64,000 nucleotides of DNA from Rheinheimera sp. EpRS3 (GTDB taxonomy: Bacteria > Pseudomonadota > Gammaproteobacteria > Enterobacterales > Alteromonadaceae). Position 1 is the stretch's first letter; each line of letters begins with the position of its first letter. A program made the translations under genes and the position numbers. The notes below the pieces were generated by a model. That model searched no databases. It was not told where the DNA came from and saw only the letters and a list, made by a program, of their open reading frames with translations. Positions 54,151 through 62,940 of the stretch are shown here, piece by piece. The stretch is from NCBI RefSeq assembly GCF_001513785.1, contig NZ_LNQS01000010.1, positions 248,001-312,000 on the forward strand, read 5' to 3'.

Positions 54151-55257
54151 AGGCTGTTTAGTGCTGGTTTTCAGCCGTCGGTTCAACCACATTTTAATGC
54201 CGGTGACAAACAACAGCAGCGGCAAAAAACCGCCAATAAACCAGAGTATCCGGGTAAGAATGCCGCCAAATTCGCCAAAATGCAGCGGGATCAGCCAGGC
54301 ACTGGCCAGTGCCGCACCACGCGGTAGTGTGGCAGGATCATAACTTGACAGCACTTCGCCGGTAAAAGGGTTGGCATGAATAAAAGCACGCCGCCTTGGC
54401 CCGCTGTGCAGGCTAAGGCTGTTTTGATAACCCCACACCAGGGCATCGTCGCTATGCTCAGCAAACCAGATATTACGCGGATACAGCTGCGGATAATACT
54501 GCGCCATATGCTGTACCACCTCTGCTGCGCTTAACATCGGCTGCTGCGGAATGTTGAACTGGTACTTTTGTTGCCAGGGATCTGCCGGTGCAGGCGCTGA
54601 TAAGGTCAGCACATCCAGTACTTTTTGCAGCGGCGCAGTATATAAAAAATAAGCGCCGGTTATAGCCATGATAAATAATGGTATCGCGAACAGGGCACCA
54701 CTAACGCTATGTAATTCAAAATTAAAGCGTTTGGCATTACCGCGGTGAATTCTCAGCGCATGGCGCCAGCGGGTTAAGCGCCGGGGCCACCACAGATACA
54801 GGCCCAGCAAAACACTACTCAACGCAAACAGCAGTGAGGCTGTAGCGGTAATATAACGGCCCGGCTCCCCCAGCAGCAGGTTAGCGTGGATATTATAAAC
54901 CAGCTCAAAAAACGGATGGTTAAAGGCGCCTTTATTTTGCGAAATAGCGCCGCTGCTTTGATCAAAATAGTACCAGTTGCTATCGTCAAATACCTTAAAA
55001 GCATAAGTCTGCCGGCTGCGCACCGGCCATTGCAGCGTTTGCAGCTGCGCCTGCGTTTGCTGCTCGATATAGCTGGCAATGGCAGCATCGTCGGCAAAAG
55101 GCCGGCTACTTAATTGCGGCTGATAATAATCGCGCTGCAACCAGGCGGTCAGCTCAGGTTCAAACACGTACAAGGAGCCGGTAATACCGACAATACTGAC
55201 CACAATACCGCTGAGCAGCGCAGTAATAAGGTGAATTTTTCTTAGCCAGTGCCGCAT
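54148..55257 (-). CDS. PepSY-associated transmembrane protein
   Basis: This 369-residue inner-membrane protein has an RKIHLITALLSGIVVSIVGITGSLYVFEPELTAW start typical of PepSY_TM proteins, and the usual ELHSVSGALFAIPLFIMAITGAYFLY second-half segment. About four helices with extracytoplasmic domains between them are seen. It is distinct in sequence from the PepSY protein at 50714. It follows the TonB receptor at 55308 by 50 bases on the same strand and probably works with it in releasing imported iron at the inner membrane. Confidence 0.88.
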   Translation of the reverse strand: MRHWLRKIHLITALLSGIVVSIVGITGSLYVFEPELTAWLQRDYYQPQLSSRPFADDAAIASYIEQQTQAQLQTLQWPVRSRQTYAFKVFDDSNWYYFDQSSGAISQNKGAFNHPFFELVYNIHANLLLGEPGRYITATASLLFALSSVLLGLYLWWPRRLTRWRHALRIHRGNAKRFNFELHSVSGALFAIPLFIMAITGAYFLYTAPLQKVLDVLTLSAPAPADPWQQKYQFNIPQQPMLSAAEVVQHMAQYYPQLYPRNIWFAEHSDDALVWGYQNSLSLHSGPRRRAFIHANPFTGEVLSSYDPATLPRGAALASAWLIPLHFGEFGGILTRILWFIGGFLPLLLFVTGIKMWLNRRLKTSTKQP

Positions 55258-55307
55258 AAGTTAACATTGCCTGCAAGAAAGAATAACAGGCGCAAGCGCC
55301 CATCGGG

Positions 55308-57242
55308 TTAAAACTGCCAACGTGCTTCCAGGCGCAGATCGCGACCGGCTTCTGGCAAGCCGGCCAGACCTTCAAAATCCGGCAGATGGCCGAAATCGGC
55401 CACAGTAGCGTGATCGCGGTAGAATTTATCCAGCAGATTACGCACTGTCAGGTTCAGTGTCAGGCCATTAAGCATCGCCGGTTGCCAACGCACAAATACA
55501 TCATGTACGGCATAGCCGGGTTGCTGCACCAGGCCGGCTGAGGTGGGAATATCGTGTTCACCTTCCACCGCCCGGCTGCCCCAGCCGGTTAACAGCGTAT
55601 CGCTGAGCGCGTATTCCAGCCGTAGTACCCAGGTACGGCCCAAAGTGGTGCCAAGGGCACCATGGTCATAGCCATTCATTCGCTCGCCGTTTAGTCGGGC
55701 CCTGGCCTGGTTTACACTGGCCGAGGCTGAAAAATCCTGTAACCGGTAGCGCAGTTGCACGTTATAACCCTTGGTTTCTACATCGCCGATGTTCTGGTAC
55801 ACCCGGCTGACTTCTGAAATAGCATCATCAATATCGGTCTGAAACAGGTTGGCATTCAGCTGCCAGTTACCCTGGCGCCATTCAGACCCCAGTTGCCAGT
55901 GATGGGCTTCTTCCGCTTGCAAATCCTCGCTGTTGCTAAGGCTATCTAGTACAAAGCTGTTAGTGGTTAAGCGGCCACGCAGCGCACTGCTGTAACCCCC
56001 GTAAAGGCGCCAGTTTGTTGTTTGCTGCCATGACAAGCCAAGGTTAGGGCTGATACCGTCAGACGTTAACCGCTGCTGATTAGCATCATCAACTTTATAG
56101 TCGTCAAAGCGGGCACCGGCATTCAGGCGCAGGCGCGGCGTAATATCCCAGTAGTCCTGCAGAAACACGCCGATCACGCGGGCTTTCTCGCCATCCTGCG
56201 GCACTGTTGGGTCTTCCAGTGCCGTTAAGCCGGTTTCTTCATGCCGGTAGTCAATACCGTATTCCAACTGATGCGTACCAAGGCGGCTGCTGTTACGCAA
56301 ATCCAGCCCCTGATTCTGAATATCGCCCTGATACAGGCCAAAACGGGCGTTTTGCTTCAGTTTGGTGTCGCTATGAAACAGTGCCAGTTTGACATCAACC
56401 AGCGCAGAGTCTGGGTTAAACTGGTAGTTAACAGCGCTGGTGCTACGCACCGTTTGCAGCGGATACACCGCATTCCAGCTACTAACCTGCCAGTTTGGCC
56501 GCTGCGCCCGCAGGCCGTCGTCAGTGGCGCGTTCAAAACTAAAGCGCACAGTTTGATGCTCAGTTAGCTGGCCGGTCAGCTTGGCAAAACCAAATTGTTG
56601 CTCTGCTGCTGTACCTGGCTGTTTAATGCCAGCGCCATCTTGCATCAGCTTGCTATCCACATCAGAAAAACTGCCAATCAGGCCCCAGTTATCGCTGATC
56701 ATACCGGCTAAAGTCAGGTTATACTTTTGTCCGTCATTCACCGAGCTATAGCCGGCTTTGGCCAAGCCGGCAAAACGCTCGCCCGGCAGCAATAAGTCGC
56801 TGGCGTCTTTGGTGATAAAATCAATACTGCCGCCTAAAGCACCTGCGCCCTGAGTGGCATCACCGGGGCCGGCCTGCACTTCAACCTGGCGCAGCAGCTC
56901 CGGCTCCAGTGTTAGCCGGCCAATATGATGAAACATACTGCCCGATTGCACGGCGCCATCAATTGATACATTCAGCAGTAAATCTTCAATGCCATTCAGG
57001 TAGATTTTCTGTGCTACCCCTAAGCCTCCGCCGACACTGAGTGCAGCTTGTTCGGCAAACAAATCTTCCAAATCCTGCGCCTGGCGCTTTTGCCAGTCGT
57101 CGTCAGTCAGGATCAGCCGCTCTGCGGTAATGCGCTTACCGACAACTTCTATGGTTTCCAGCTCAGATGAGTCAGTATTGGCCAAAGCCTGAGCGCTGGC
57201 GGCGGCAACAGCGACAGCCAGCAATGAGTAGCGCAGAGACAT
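55308..57242 (-). CDS. TonB-dependent receptor (iron-regulated)
   Basis: The 644-residue outer-membrane receptor has a signal peptide ending ALA, a TonB-box-like ELETIEVVGKRIT region, plug motifs (VEVQAGPGDATQGAGALGGSIDFITKDASDLL) and a barrel ending in LEARWQF. The GALGGSIDFITK motif recalls haem/haemoglobin-type and YncD-like receptors. The ATG at 57242 is 6 bases from AAGGA; the TTG two codons upstream is not needed. A strong Fur-like site lies 17 bases upstream. The kinase/regulator pair just upstream on the same strand could sense its ligand, as PfeRS does for the enterobactin receptor in Pseudomonas. Confidence 0.9.
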   Translation of the reverse strand: MSLRYSLLAVAVAAASAQALANTDSSELETIEVVGKRITAERLILTDDDWQKRQAQDLEDLFAEQAALSVGGGLGVAQKIYLNGIEDLLLNVSIDGAVQSGSMFHHIGRLTLEPELLRQVEVQAGPGDATQGAGALGGSIDFITKDASDLLLPGERFAGLAKAGYSSVNDGQKYNLTLAGMISDNWGLIGSFSDVDSKLMQDGAGIKQPGTAAEQQFGFAKLTGQLTEHQTVRFSFERATDDGLRAQRPNWQVSSWNAVYPLQTVRSTSAVNYQFNPDSALVDVKLALFHSDTKLKQNARFGLYQGDIQNQGLDLRNSSRLGTHQLEYGIDYRHEETGLTALEDPTVPQDGEKARVIGVFLQDYWDITPRLRLNAGARFDDYKVDDANQQRLTSDGISPNLGLSWQQTTNWRLYGGYSSALRGRLTTNSFVLDSLSNSEDLQAEEAHHWQLGSEWRQGNWQLNANLFQTDIDDAISEVSRVYQNIGDVETKGYNVQLRYRLQDFSASASVNQARARLNGERMNGYDHGALGTTLGRTWVLRLEYALSDTLLTGWGSRAVEGEHDIPTSAGLVQQPGYAVHDVFVRWQPAMLNGLTLNLTVRNLLDKFYRDHATVADFGHLPDFEGLAGLPEAGRDLRLEARWQF

Positions 57243-57258
57243 GTGCAATCCTTAACAA

Positions 57259-57273
57259 TGAGAATAGTTATCA
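57259..57273. promoter_or_regulatory. Fur-box-like site upstream of TonB receptor
   Basis: TGAGAATAGTTATCA, embedded in AATGAGAATAGTTATCATT, matches TGATAATNATTATCA except at two positions besides the free centre. It is 17 bases from the receptor start. Confidence 0.75.
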
Positions 57274-57328
57274 TTAATCATTGTAAAGATCAGCAAGCCG
57301 AAGCAAACCACTTTTACACTTGTTACAT

Positions 57329-58660
57329 TTAGCCGGGTAACTTCAGGCTAATACACAAACCGGGCGTGCAATTAGCGGCGCTGATACTGCCGCCAGCGGC
57401 TTCTGTCAGCCGCTTCGCCAGTGCCAACCCCAGGCCATAGCCGGAGCCGGAAAGCTCTGCCCCGGGCACGCGGAAAAATGGTGTAAATAGCCGAGGTAAG
57501 TAAGCTTCTGCTACGCCAGGGCCGCTGTCGCGGATTTGCAGAATCCAGTACTCTTCGCTGCGGCTGACACTAAGCCAGACGCTGGCACCGGGCGGAGTAA
57601 ACCGCAGCGCATTACGTAAAATGTTCTCAATCGCCTGGCCAAGCAAACGGGCGCTGCCCTTGCTTAACGGCATGCTGTCTGGCCAGTTGCAGTGTAACTG
57701 CCGATCAGGAAATTCAAAGCGGGCATCGCTGCATAAACTGTCGAGTAAGTCAGCTAAATCAAAGGCTTCAGCGGCCAGCTGGCCTGCTTCGTTATCCAAC
57801 CAGGCCAGCGTTAGCGCATTGCCAATCAGTTGCTGCATCGCATCAGACTCGCGCCGCAGCCGTGCAAGCATGATCTGGCTATCCAGTTGCTGTTCGGCGC
57901 AGTCCAGCGCCAGCGTCATCCGGCTAAGCGGTGTGCGCAGCTCATGCGACATATCAGCAATAAACTGGCGCTGACGCTGCAGTTGCTGGCTTAACCGCTC
58001 GGCCATCAGATCAAAGTTGTCGGCCAACTCGGTCAGTTCATCCTGCCTTGGCCCCAGCGCAGGCCGCACGCGGCTGTCTAACCGGCCGGCGGCCAGTTGG
58101 CGGGCATGCTGCTGTAACAGCTTTACCGGCCGCATTAAATGCCGGTACAGTAAATAACACACCAGCAGCATCAGCGTTAACGGTAGCAACAATTGCAGTA
58201 GTAGTTTCAGCGGTGGCCAGTATTTGCCCGGTCTGAGTTGCTCAGGCAGTTCCAGCAGTAAACTGGCATGGTGGTGGATAAACGGCAGGTCCATTACCGG
58301 GTTATAGTCCAGATGTAAATGAATTGGCCAATCGATACTGCGGCCAAGAATAAAGCCATCGGTAAAGCGGGCCTGTAAATCGGTGCTGTCGATACTGACA
58401 ACATCAAGGTGCACCACGGTAACCCAGCTATTTTCCTGTTGCCGAAACTGGTTAAGCCATTGCTGCAATGCAGCCGGATTGGCCGGGTCATACAAAGCTT
58501 CGGCCTGATCGCGGTACTGCAATAATGTTTGCCTCGCCGCTGGGCTTAACATGCTAAGCTGACGCTCCAGCTGGTTCAGTGCTGCGGCAATCAGCCAGAA
58601 CAACAGCACAGTACCCACCGCCAGCAGCATACATAAGCGGATAAACAGCGGCCGGTTCAT
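57329..58660 (-). CDS. sensor histidine kinase, PfeS-like
   Basis: This 443-residue kinase has a helix at about residues 6-28, a periplasmic sensor of about 130 residues, a second helix at about 152-172, a HAMP domain, HisKA with FIADMSHELRTPLSRM, and a HATPase with N-box ENILRNALRFT, DSGPGVAEAYLPRLFTPFFR and GYGLGLALAKR. The length and layout resemble PfeS of Pseudomonas. It overlaps the regulator gene by ATGA. A Fur-like site precedes the operon and a Fur-regulated TonB receptor follows, consistent with sensing a siderophore in the periplasm. The signal is inferred. Confidence 0.92.
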   Translation of the reverse strand: MNRPLFIRLCMLLAVGTVLLFWLIAAALNQLERQLSMLSPAARQTLLQYRDQAEALYDPANPAALQQWLNQFRQQENSWVTVVHLDVVSIDSTDLQARFTDGFILGRSIDWPIHLHLDYNPVMDLPFIHHHASLLLELPEQLRPGKYWPPLKLLLQLLLPLTLMLLVCYLLYRHLMRPVKLLQQHARQLAAGRLDSRVRPALGPRQDELTELADNFDLMAERLSQQLQRQRQFIADMSHELRTPLSRMTLALDCAEQQLDSQIMLARLRRESDAMQQLIGNALTLAWLDNEAGQLAAEAFDLADLLDSLCSDARFEFPDRQLHCNWPDSMPLSKGSARLLGQAIENILRNALRFTPPGASVWLSVSRSEEYWILQIRDSGPGVAEAYLPRLFTPFFRVPGAELSGSGYGLGLALAKRLTEAAGGSISAANCTPGLCISLKLPG

Positions 58661-59349
58661 AGTAACCGGAAGCCTTTACCGTGCAGTGTCACCAGGCGCC
58701 CGGTGTTAAAGCCGCAACTGCTGAGTTTCTTTCTCAACCTGCTTAAGTGCATATCCAGGCTGCGATCATGCTCGGTAAAGTTACGGTCCAGCACCAGCGG
58801 ATACAACACGCGCTTACTCAGTATCTGCTGCGGTTGCTGCGCCAGTGCCCACAGTAAGCGAAATTCTACCGGCGTCAGCATCAGCAACTGCTCATAGCAG
58901 CTGGCACTCTGGCTGCGCCGGTCCAGTGTTAATTCCTGATATTGCAGCTGCCACACTGCAGCCTGAGGCTGGCTGCGGCGCAGCACGGCCTCAATCCGCA
59001 GCAGCAACTCAGCAAAGCTGTAGGGCTTGGCCAGATAATCATCGGCGCCATGGGTAAAGCCCTGAATACGATCCGCTTCAGCGCCACAGGCCGAGACAAT
59101 AATCACCGGCGTATTGGCGCGCTGCCTTAACAGTTGCAGTACATTAAAGCCATCGATGCCGGGCAGGCGGATATCCAAGAGGATCAAATCATAGCTACCG
59201 GTCAGCGCCATACTGGCGCCACTCTCACCATCTGCGGCGATGTCCGGTTGATAACCATGGTTTTGCAGCAGCAGCTTTAATTGCTGGCGCATCTGGGCGT
59301 CATCTTCGATCACCAGCAGGGTTTTGTTATAACTGGTTGTGGCAGGCAT
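58657..59349 (-). CDS. OmpR/PhoB-type response regulator, PfeR-like
   Basis: The 230-residue regulator has a receiver (LLVIEDDAQMRQQLKLLL, phospho-acceptor in LILLDIRLPGIDG, Lys in YLAKPYSFAELL) and a winged-helix output domain (LLMLTPVEFRLLWALAQQPQQILSKRVLYPLVLDRNFTEHDRSLDMHLSRLRKKL). It heads a kinase-regulator pair and probably activates the downstream TonB receptor gene, with 87 bases between the kinase stop and that gene's start. A Fur-like site lies about 31-45 bases upstream of its start. Confidence 0.93.
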   Translation of the reverse strand: MPATTSYNKTLLVIEDDAQMRQQLKLLLQNHGYQPDIAADGESGASMALTGSYDLILLDIRLPGIDGFNVLQLLRQRANTPVIIVSACGAEADRIQGFTHGADDYLAKPYSFAELLLRIEAVLRRSQPQAAVWQLQYQELTLDRRSQSASCYEQLLMLTPVEFRLLWALAQQPQQILSKRVLYPLVLDRNFTEHDRSLDMHLSRLRKKLSSCGFNTGRLVTLHGKGFRLL

Positions 59350-59379
59350 CCGGGCTCTGATAATGGCAAATTATATAAA

Positions 59380-59394
59380 TAATAACCATTATCA
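59380..59394. promoter_or_regulatory. Fur-box-like site upstream of two-component genes
   Basis: TAATAACCATTATCA, followed by TTTGAG, keeps the full ATTATCA right half and five of seven left-half positions of the Fur core. A nearby GATAATGG (59359-59366) could extend it. Confidence 0.65.
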
Positions 59395-59440
59395 TTTGAG
59401 AAAGTAGCCTTGTCCAGCCTGTTTTCCGGCCGCGCAAAAC

Positions 59441-60754
59441 TCAGGTAAAGGCAAAGCTTAATACCAGGCTGATAATTACCCCGGTAATAACCAGTTGTAC
59501 CAGACAAAAACCCATAATATCTTTGGCTTTTAAACCGGCAATCGCCAGTACCGGTAAGGCCCAAAACGGTTGTATAAGATTGGTCCAGGCGTCGCCCCAG
59601 GCCACTGCCATGGCAATGCGGCTAACATCAGCACCCAACTCCAGCGCCGCCGGCAGCATTACCGGTGCCTGTACTGCCCACTGGCCGCCGCCTGAAGGTA
59701 CAAAAATATTCACAATACCGGCGCTGATAAAGCTCCAGAACGCCAGTGATTCGGCACTGGCAAAGCTGATAAACCACTGCGACATACTCTGGGCCAAGCC
59801 GGATTGCACCATAATGGCCATAATTCCGGCATAAAACGGAAACTGAATAACAATACCGGCGCCGCCCTGAATCGCCTGCTGCAGGCTGTGCAGCAAACGC
59901 CTTGGTGTGCCGTGCAGTACTATGGCAAGAAACAAAAATAAGAAGTTAACGATATTCAGGTTAAGCCCGCCGCCCTTGGCAAAGTACTGCACTAAATAAG
60001 CAATACCGGCAAAGCCTACCAGCAGCGCCAGCAGCATACTGTTTTCCAGCTTATCGGCCGGGCGTGATGTGCTGCTATCAGCAAGATCAGCGTCCTGCAG
60101 TTTGGCCGGGTCAACATAAACACTGTCACCGGCCTTGGGTAGTATTAAGTAATTTACCAGCGGCACGGCAATAAACAGTAAAGCTACTAATAGCAGGTTA
60201 AAACCGGCAAAAATCGTTTCACTGGTCGGAATAATGCCTATTTGCGCTTCGCTAAAGTGGTTCGGCGTGGCAATAGTTAATGGCACTGAGCCTGCCAGCC
60301 CGCCATGCCACACCACAAAACCCGAGTAAGCGCTGGCTACCAGCAAGCGGTAATCCACTTTTACTTTTCTGGCCAGTGCTTTGGCGAACAGCGCCCCTAC
60401 TACTAAACCAAAGCCCCAGTTAATCCAGCTGGCCAGCAACGAAATAACCGTTACCAGCAAAATAGCCTGCCCGGCAGTTTTTGCCAGGGCAGCCAAGCGA
60501 TCCAGTATGCCTTTTACCAGCGGCGTACTGGCCAGCATAAAGCCGGTAACCAGCACCAGCAGCATTTGCATAGAAAAACTAAGCAAACTCCAGAAACCGT
60601 CACCCCAATAGCCTAAAACGGCCAGCGGGCTTTGCTGCTCAAATAATATTGCAGCGGCAAACACCACTATGCTGAGTAACAGTACAAAGATGTAAGGATC
60701 GGGCAGGTAACGTTCAACCAGTTTAACAAGGGGTTTAGCTGCGGCGTTTAACAT
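59441..60754 (-). CDS. atoE: short-chain fatty acid transporter, AtoE family
   Basis: This 437-residue inner-membrane protein has about ten to twelve helices. The VERYLPDPYIFVLLLSIVVFAAA start, the SWINWGFGLVVGALFAKALARKV segment and the HGGLAGSVPLTIATPNHF loop are those of the SCFA_trans (AtoE, PF02667) family; length matches E. coli AtoE (440). It should import short-chain fatty acids such as butyrate or acetoacetate. No ato degradation genes accompany it here. It lies upstream of the Fur-linked two-component genes on the same strand; nothing suggests it belongs to their regulon. Confidence 0.92.
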   Translation of the reverse strand: MLNAAAKPLVKLVERYLPDPYIFVLLLSIVVFAAAILFEQQSPLAVLGYWGDGFWSLLSFSMQMLLVLVTGFMLASTPLVKGILDRLAALAKTAGQAILLVTVISLLASWINWGFGLVVGALFAKALARKVKVDYRLLVASAYSGFVVWHGGLAGSVPLTIATPNHFSEAQIGIIPTSETIFAGFNLLLVALLFIAVPLVNYLILPKAGDSVYVDPAKLQDADLADSSTSRPADKLENSMLLALLVGFAGIAYLVQYFAKGGGLNLNIVNFLFLFLAIVLHGTPRRLLHSLQQAIQGGAGIVIQFPFYAGIMAIMVQSGLAQSMSQWFISFASAESLAFWSFISAGIVNIFVPSGGGQWAVQAPVMLPAALELGADVSRIAMAVAWGDAWTNLIQPFWALPVLAIAGLKAKDIMGFCLVQLVITGVIISLVLSFAFT

Positions 60755-60811
60755 GGCAATTTACTGAATCAACAGAATGTTGCACTTAGCCTAACGCGAA
60801 AAGTGAAAGGT

Positions 60812-60847
60812 TGCCAGCCAGTCGGATCAGCTCCGGCCTGGCTGGCA
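60812..60847 (-). terminator. terminator hairpin after DUF4168 gene
   Basis: TGCCAGCCAG pairs perfectly with CTGGCTGGCA; an inner CGGA/TCCG stem lengthens the structure. The reverse strand continues as ACCTTTCACTTTTC. It separates the DUF4168 and AtoE genes. Confidence 0.68.
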
Positions 60848-60872
60848 GGTTTACCCAGCGGTTCTGCCTGAC

Positions 60873-61271
60873 TTAACCCTTGTTTGACGCAGGGGTTTTC
60901 GCCATGGCGAGAATCTTGTTACGCAGAGCTTCGTCCTGCTGAGCCTGTTGGGCGATGGCGTTGTATTCGTCAGCAGTTAAGCCTGCTGCCTCCACCGCTT
61001 TTACCATTTCAGCCTGTGCTTCTTGCTGCACTTGCTGGGCTTGTTCCGGCGTTTCGGCTGCCTGGAACTTACTTTCATACTCTGCACCAACCTTCTGGAT
61101 GGAATCCATAGCTACACTGAACTTCAGCAAATTAGCGTCACTCAAATCTACCGCACTTTGCTGCGTGGCTGCTGCAGCCTGAGTAGGCGTCTCTGTAGCA
61201 GTTTGTTGTGCCAGCGCCGCACCAGACAGGGTAAGGCCAGCCAGAATGGCTGCTAAATAAGTTTTACGCAT
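60873..61271 (-). CDS. exported DUF4168 domain protein
   Basis: The 132-residue protein has a signal peptide (residues about 1-22, ending ALAQQ) and a helical DUF4168 (PF13767) domain: LKFSVAMDSIQKVGAEYESKF, then AEMVKAVEAAGLTADEYNAIAQQAQQDEALRNKIL. The Q-rich repeats resemble the layout of small periplasmic chaperones such as Spy, CpxP and ZraP, though no homology to them is claimed. The ATG at 61271 has GAGGAGA; the upstream in-frame start is less suitable. A sigma-54-type promoter lies 50 bases upstream, and a kinase/sigma-54 activator pair is encoded divergently, so it is probably induced by that pair. Confidence 0.87.
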   Translation of the reverse strand: MRKTYLAAILAGLTLSGAALAQQTATETPTQAAAATQQSAVDLSDANLLKFSVAMDSIQKVGAEYESKFQAAETPEQAQQVQQEAQAEMVKAVEAAGLTADEYNAIAQQAQQDEALRNKILAMAKTPASNKG

Positions 61272-61320
61272 AAAGAGTCTCCTCTGATAACAATTCATTA
61301 TTACTGTTGCAATGTTGCTA

Positions 61321-61337
61321 TTGCCAGTTGCGTGCCA
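61321..61337 (-). promoter_or_regulatory. putative sigma-54 promoter of DUF4168 gene
   Basis: The reverse strand reads TGGCACGCAACTGGCAA: a full-consensus TGGCACG at -24 and TGGCAA at -12 (consensus TTGCA/T) with GG-N10-GC spacing. The predicted start leaves a leader of about 38 bases. The divergent operon encodes an NtrC-type regulator. This is the best of the three sigma-54 sites in the window. Confidence 0.75.
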
Positions 61338-61440
61338 GTTTTTAAGTTATTGAATTTAATAAATTATATTTAACGGGCGACTTGGCATTCGGCTATATCG
61401 CCAACCTTGTGTATACTTATGACACACCAAAGGAGGCATT

Positions 61441-62940
61441 GTGACAAAACTATCCAGTTTACTACGCTGGCCACAAGGCAGCTTACAGCGCAGTTTGTTC
61501 TGCTATGTGGTTTTACCTATGTTATTGCTGTGTGGCCTGGCCATCCGCTTTGGCCTTAGCTTTACCCACGACATGGTAAGCCAGAGCCTGCGCAGCGATC
61601 TGGAGCTAATCGGCCGGGCCATTCGTACCCCGGTAAGTGACGCCCTGCTCAGTGGCGATGGCAATGCGATACTGGCGAATCTGGAATCGGTGTTTGCCAT
61701 TAATGAAATTTATGGCGCTGCGGTTTATAACACCAGTGGCAGGCTGGTAGCCTCGACCGGGCTGGCAGAAACTGATTTAACCCGCTCACTGGCGGCCTCG
61801 GAAGCCGTGCGTACCGGCGAGCAGCAGGAATCTTATAGTGTGGTATCCGGCTGGCAGTTATATTCGCAGTTTATGCCGGTAACCGATCGCAGTGGCCGTA
61901 TTCATGGCCTGCTGCAAATAACCCGCCGCGCCAGTGACTTTGAGCAATCATTAACCCATTTGTCCCGTCTGGCCTGGCTTAGCTGGGGCGCGCTGGCGCT
62001 GCTCAGTTTTTTAATTATCCGCTTTGGCCATAACAAAGCCATTGGCCGCTATTTATGGCAGCTGCAGGGCAGTATGCGACGGGTGGCGCAAGGCGAGTTG
62101 CAACACCGGGCTGTGCTGTCTGGCCCGGCCGAGTTTCAGGAAGTCGGCCATGGTTTAAACGCCATGCTAGACAGCATGCAGCAGGCCGAACATCAGCTGC
62201 GCCAGCAGCAGCTGCAACAACAACTGCTCACACAGCAATTAAAAGAGCAAGAAAAAATGGCGGTAATAGGCCAGTTGGTAAGTGGCGTAGCGCATGAGCT
62301 TGGCGCTCCGCTTACGGTAATTGATGGCCGTGTACAACGCGTACTACGCGAGCACAACGATGAAGACACCGAGCGCCAGTTGCAGGCTGTACGTAATCAG
62401 GTATCGCGGTTAAGCACACTGGTGCGCCAATTACAGGCATTTGCCTATACGCCGGTGGCACAACGCCAGCCGCTGTCGGTAGCCGAATTATTACAACAGG
62501 CCATTCACAGCCTCAGTTTTGAATTGCAGGCCGAAGATGCACAGCCGCAGTTGCAACAGCCGTGCCCTAAAGTAACCCTGTATGGTGATCCCGGCCGGCT
62601 GGAACTGGCGTTGGTGAATTTACTGCGTAATGCAGTGCAGGCGGCAACCAGCAGTGTATCAGTGCAGGTGGAAGTAAATGCCGGCGAGCTGGCCATTAGT
62701 GTGCTGGATGATGGCGCGGGTTTACCGCCGCAATTTAGTACCGAGCAGCTGTTATCGCCATTTGTGTCTACCAAAGCGCAGGGCCGTGGCACCGGGCTGG
62801 GGCTGGCCATAGTGCAGCAAATTGTGCTGGAGCATGAGGGTAAACTGTTATTGTCGAACCGGCCAGAGGGCGGCTGTTGTGTGCGTATAACCCTGCCGTT
62901 ACAGGCAGAAATAGCAGCTAAACCGGAGGCCAACGTATGA
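61441..62940 (+). CDS. sensor histidine kinase of NtrC-type two-component system
   Basis: This 499-residue kinase starts at a GTG with AAAGGAGG just upstream. It has a helix at about residues 20-42, a periplasmic sensor of about 130 residues, a second helix near 178-198, a HAMP domain, a coiled coil, HisKA with VSGVAHELGAPLTVIDGRVQRVL (phospho-acceptor His), and a HATPase with LALVNLLRNAVQAA, DDGAGLP and GRGTGLGLAIVQQI. The layout matches ZraS/AtoS-type kinases that signal to sigma-54 activators. It overlaps the regulator gene by ATGA. The signal is unknown; the divergent DUF4168 gene is the likely output. Confidence 0.92.
   Translation: MTKLSSLLRWPQGSLQRSLFCYVVLPMLLLCGLAIRFGLSFTHDMVSQSLRSDLELIGRAIRTPVSDALLSGDGNAILANLESVFAINEIYGAAVYNTSGRLVASTGLAETDLTRSLAASEAVRTGEQQESYSVVSGWQLYSQFMPVTDRSGRIHGLLQITRRASDFEQSLTHLSRLAWLSWGALALLSFLIIRFGHNKAIGRYLWQLQGSMRRVAQGELQHRAVLSGPAEFQEVGHGLNAMLDSMQQAEHQLRQQQLQQQLLTQQLKEQEKMAVIGQLVSGVAHELGAPLTVIDGRVQRVLREHNDEDTERQLQAVRNQVSRLSTLVRQLQAFAYTPVAQRQPLSVAELLQQAIHSLSFELQAEDAQPQLQQPCPKVTLYGDPGRLELALVNLLRNAVQAATSSVSVQVEVNAGELAISVLDDGAGLPPQFSTEQLLSPFVSTKAQGRGTGLGLAIVQQIVLEHEGKLLLSNRPEGGCCVRITLPLQAEIAAKPEANV

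Noticed and set aside
62505-62933. Reverse-strand 142-residue frame inside the kinase gene
   Set aside because: It lies fully within the HATPase domain of a clearly coding kinase and has no family features or ribosome-binding site; codon bias on the sense strand explains it.
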